Origin: an uncultured Thomasclavelia sp.
Lineage (GTDB): Bacteria; Bacillota_I; Bacilli_A; Erysipelotrichales; Coprobacillaceae
Assembly: GCA_910588165.1 (NCBI GenBank)
Contig: CAJUOR010000047.1
Coordinates: forward strand, 1-14,541
Direction of reading: 5' to 3'
DNA length: 14,541 nt
How positions within the stretch are numbered: position 1 is the first letter of the stretch; each line of letters starts with the position of its first letter. Shown piece after piece: positions 12,553-14,541 of the stretch. The translations under genes were made by a program, and so were the position numbers. A model generated the notes under the pieces. The model had not been told where the DNA came from. It worked only from the letters and a program-made list of their open reading frames with translations, and searched no databases.

Positions 12553-14541
12553 ATGAAAAAGACTGACCATTTTGGAAATCTAACCCCAAGAATGCAACAT
12601 TTTAGAGAAACAGTATTAGAAAAAAAGCCTTATATTGATGCAACTCGGGCATTACTAGTGACAGAAACCTACCAAAAATATAAAAACCAGCCCCCTGTCA
12701 TGAAGCGTGCTTTAATGCTGAAGAACATTTTAGAAAAAATGCCGATATACATTGAAGATGAAACATTGATTGTGGGAAATCAGGCCTCATCAAATAAAGA
12801 TGCCCCTATATTTCCTGAATACACCATGAAGTTTGTGATTGATGAATTAGATACCTTTGAGAAAAGAGATGGCGACGTTTTCTATATTACTGAAAAGACC
12901 AAAGAGGAATTAAGATCAATTGCACCGTTTTGGGAAAATAATAACTTAAGAGCTAAAGGTGAAGCCCTACTTCCTAAAGAAGTCAACGTATTTATGGAAA
13001 CCGGCTTTTTCGGAATGGAAGGAAAACTCAATTCAGGAGATGCTCATCTTGCTGTAGATTATCAAAAACTTCTGAAAATCGGTTTAATCGGTTATAAAAA
13101 AAGAGTTCAAACCATTTTAGAAAACTTAGATTTATGTGTACCTGAAAATATTGATAAATATCAATTCTATAAAGCTGTGTTGCTTGTTATCGAAGCTGTT
13201 CACACATTTGCAAAGCGTTTTAGTGCGTTAGCCAAAGAAAAAGCGATGTTGCTAGAAGGAAAAAGAAAAGAAGAATTATTGAAAATCAGTCGCATCTGTC
13301 AAAACGTTCCATATCAGCCTGCTAAAAGCTTCTATGAAGCTATGCAATCAGTATGGTTTATTCAGCTTATTCTTCAAATTGAATCCAACGGTCATTCATT
13401 ATCGTATGGTCGCTTGGATCAATATATGTACCCCTATTTAAAACATGATTTGGAACAAGGGCTAATCAATGAGAATCAAGCAGTTGAATTATTAACTAAT
13501 CTATGGATTAAGACATTGACCATCAACAAAGTGCGTAGTCAAGCCCATACTTTTTCAAGTGCCGGAAGTCCAATGTATCAAAATGTCACCATCGGCGGAC
13601 AAACTACCGATCACCAGGATGCCTCTAATCTATTATCCTTTTTAGTTTTAAAATCCGTCGCCCAAACAAAGTTACCACAGCCAAATTTAACTGTAAGATA
13701 CCACGCTAATATTGATCCGAAATTTTTTGATGAAGCGATTGAAGTCATGAAATTAGGAACAGGTATGCCGGCATTTAATAATGATGAAGTGATTATTCCC
13801 TCATTTATTGAAAAAGGTGTTAAAGAAGAAGATGCATATAATTACTCAGCTATCGGTTGTGTAGAAACAGCCGTTCCCGGAAAATGGGGTTATCGTTGTA
13901 CAGGCATGAGCTATATGAACTTCCCAAGAATTTTATTGATTGCCATGAATAACGGGGTTGATATGACTACAGGTAAACGTTTTGTATCCGAATGTGGTTA
14001 CTTTACCGAAATGCAATCCTATGAACAATTAGTTCAGGCGTGGGACAAAGTTGTGCGTGAATTAACACGCATGAGTGTTATTGTGGAAAATGCCATTGAC
14101 TTAGCATCTGAAAGAGATGTACCGGATATTTTATGCTCAACACTTACCGAAGATTGTATAGGGCGTGGCAAAACAATCAAAGAAGGCGGTGCTGTATATG
14201 ACTTTATTTCAGGTCTACAAGTCGGCATTGCCAATATGGCTGATAGTTTAGCTGCTATTAAAAAATTAGTCTTTGATGAACAAAAAATAACCAAACAACA
14301 ATTATGGGAAGCTTTGGTGGATAACTTTGAAAGTGAAGAAAGCCAAAGAATTCAGACAATGTTACTTGAAGATGCTCCTAAATATGGCAATGATGATGAT
14401 GAAGTCGATCAACTTGTTGTAGAAGCTTATGAAAGCTATATTGATGAGATGAAAAAATATCCTAATACACGTTGTGGCAGAGGACCTATTGGAGGAATCC
14501 GCTATGCAGGAACTTCCTCCATCTCCGCAAATGTCGGACAA
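12553..14541 (+). CDS. Glycyl radical enzyme, YbiW-type, 3' end outside the window
   Basis: The 663 codons present run open to the window end; the family is about 780-810 residues, so the C-terminal glycine loop that carries the radical is missing here. The active-site loop is AIGCVETAVPGKWG, with the radical cysteine C436 and the general-base glutamate E438. One Cys, not two adjacent, rules out pyruvate formate-lyase. Segments SAGSPMYQNVTIGG, QPNLTVRYHA, GMPAFNNDE, GYRCTGMSY, GGAVYDFISGLQVGIAN, APKYGNDDD and GGIRYAGTSSISAN match my memory of E. coli YbiW far better than PflD. YbiW is reported, as I recall, to cleave 1,5-anhydroglucitol-6-phosphate; that function is inferred here. The ATG at 12553 follows AAAGGAG. 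An ATG at 12545 runs into a stop after three codons. Confidence 0.93.
   Translation, partial: MKKTDHFGNLTPRMQHFRETVLEKKPYIDATRALLVTETYQKYKNQPPVMKRALMLKNILEKMPIYIEDETLIVGNQASSNKDAPIFPEYTMKFVIDELDTFEKRDGDVFYITEKTKEELRSIAPFWENNNLRAKGEALLPKEVNVFMETGFFGMEGKLNSGDAHLAVDYQKLLKIGLIGYKKRVQTILENLDLCVPENIDKYQFYKAVLLVIEAVHTFAKRFSALAKEKAMLLEGKRKEELLKISRICQNVPYQPAKSFYEAMQSVWFIQLILQIESNGHSLSYGRLDQYMYPYLKHDLEQGLINENQAVELLTNLWIKTLTINKVRSQAHTFSSAGSPMYQNVTIGGQTTDHQDASNLLSFLVLKSVAQTKLPQPNLTVRYHANIDPKFFDEAIEVMKLGTGMPAFNNDEVIIPSFIEKGVKEEDAYNYSAIGCVETAVPGKWGYRCTGMSYMNFPRILLIAMNNGVDMTTGKRFVSECGYFTEMQSYEQLVQAWDKVVRELTRMSVIVENAIDLASERDVPDILCSTLTEDCIGRGKTIKEGGAVYDFISGLQVGIANMADSLAAIKKLVFDEQKITKQQLWEALVDNFESEESQRIQTMLLEDAPKYGNDDDEVDQLVVEAYESYIDEMKKYPNTRCGRGPIGGIRYAGTSSISANVGQ

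Noticed and set aside
14034..14294. Open frame of 86 codons on the minus strand
   Set aside because: It is antisense to the well-supported glycyl radical enzyme gene and has no recognisable protein features or ribosome site.
12553..14541. Calling the glycyl radical enzyme pyruvate formate-lyase
   Set aside because: Pyruvate formate-lyase has two adjacent active-site cysteines; here there is a single Cys in GCVET, followed by flanks like those of YbiW.

Overview
The window reads as ordinary chromosome of a low-GC Firmicute, most likely an anaerobic gut- or mouth-type Erysipelotrichia relative. The reasons are the AT-rich sequence, AAAGGAGG-type ribosome sites, the rapZ-whiA pair, an LCP cell-wall enzyme, an oxygen-sensitive glycyl radical enzyme with its activase, and several short rho-independent terminators. 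The lineage is an inference from gene style only. I see no rRNA, tRNA, CRISPR array, phage or insertion-sequence gene, and no gene-free stretch longer than about 210 bases.

Layout. (1) 1-1664, minus: an ABC-2 type exporter, ATPase then membrane subunit, the latter cut by the window edge. (2) 1853-2608, plus: a DUF1266-type protein. (3) 2799-3692, minus: a single-gene unit for a TIM-barrel protein of unknown function (recognised as DUF7916-like). (4) 3895-7402, minus: a tight five-gene run in the order rapZ, whiA, a small HTH regulator, a small membrane protein and a zinc-ribbon/membrane/beta-propeller protein. The yvcK gene that normally sits between rapZ and whiA is missing. (5) 7585-8376, plus: a metallophosphoesterase, convergent with (6) 8436-9908, minus: an LCP (LytR-CpsA-Psr) protein with an extra extracellular domain. 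(7) 10131-10514, plus: a free-standing PAS-domain protein. (8) 10667-14541: a DeoR-family regulator (plus), a glycyl radical enzyme activase (minus), and a divergent glycyl radical enzyme (plus), truncated at the window end.

The most coherent system is block 8. The enzyme carries a GCVET active-site loop and matches my memory of E. coli YbiW rather than pyruvate formate-lyase. YbiW has been reported, as I recall, to open the ring of 1,5-anhydroglucitol-6-phosphate. A sugar-phosphate-sensing DeoR regulator beside it fits a sugar-phosphate substrate. The divergent promoter region carries a 13-bp direct repeat (ATTTCAAATGAAA) on either side of the enzyme's promoter, and the regulator's own promoter carries two AAACGAAAG copies 22 bp apart. 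The related core AAAYGAAA suggests one regulator controls both, but this is untested. A second oddity is base composition: CCGG is common (44 counted by eye) while GGCC is almost absent (3).
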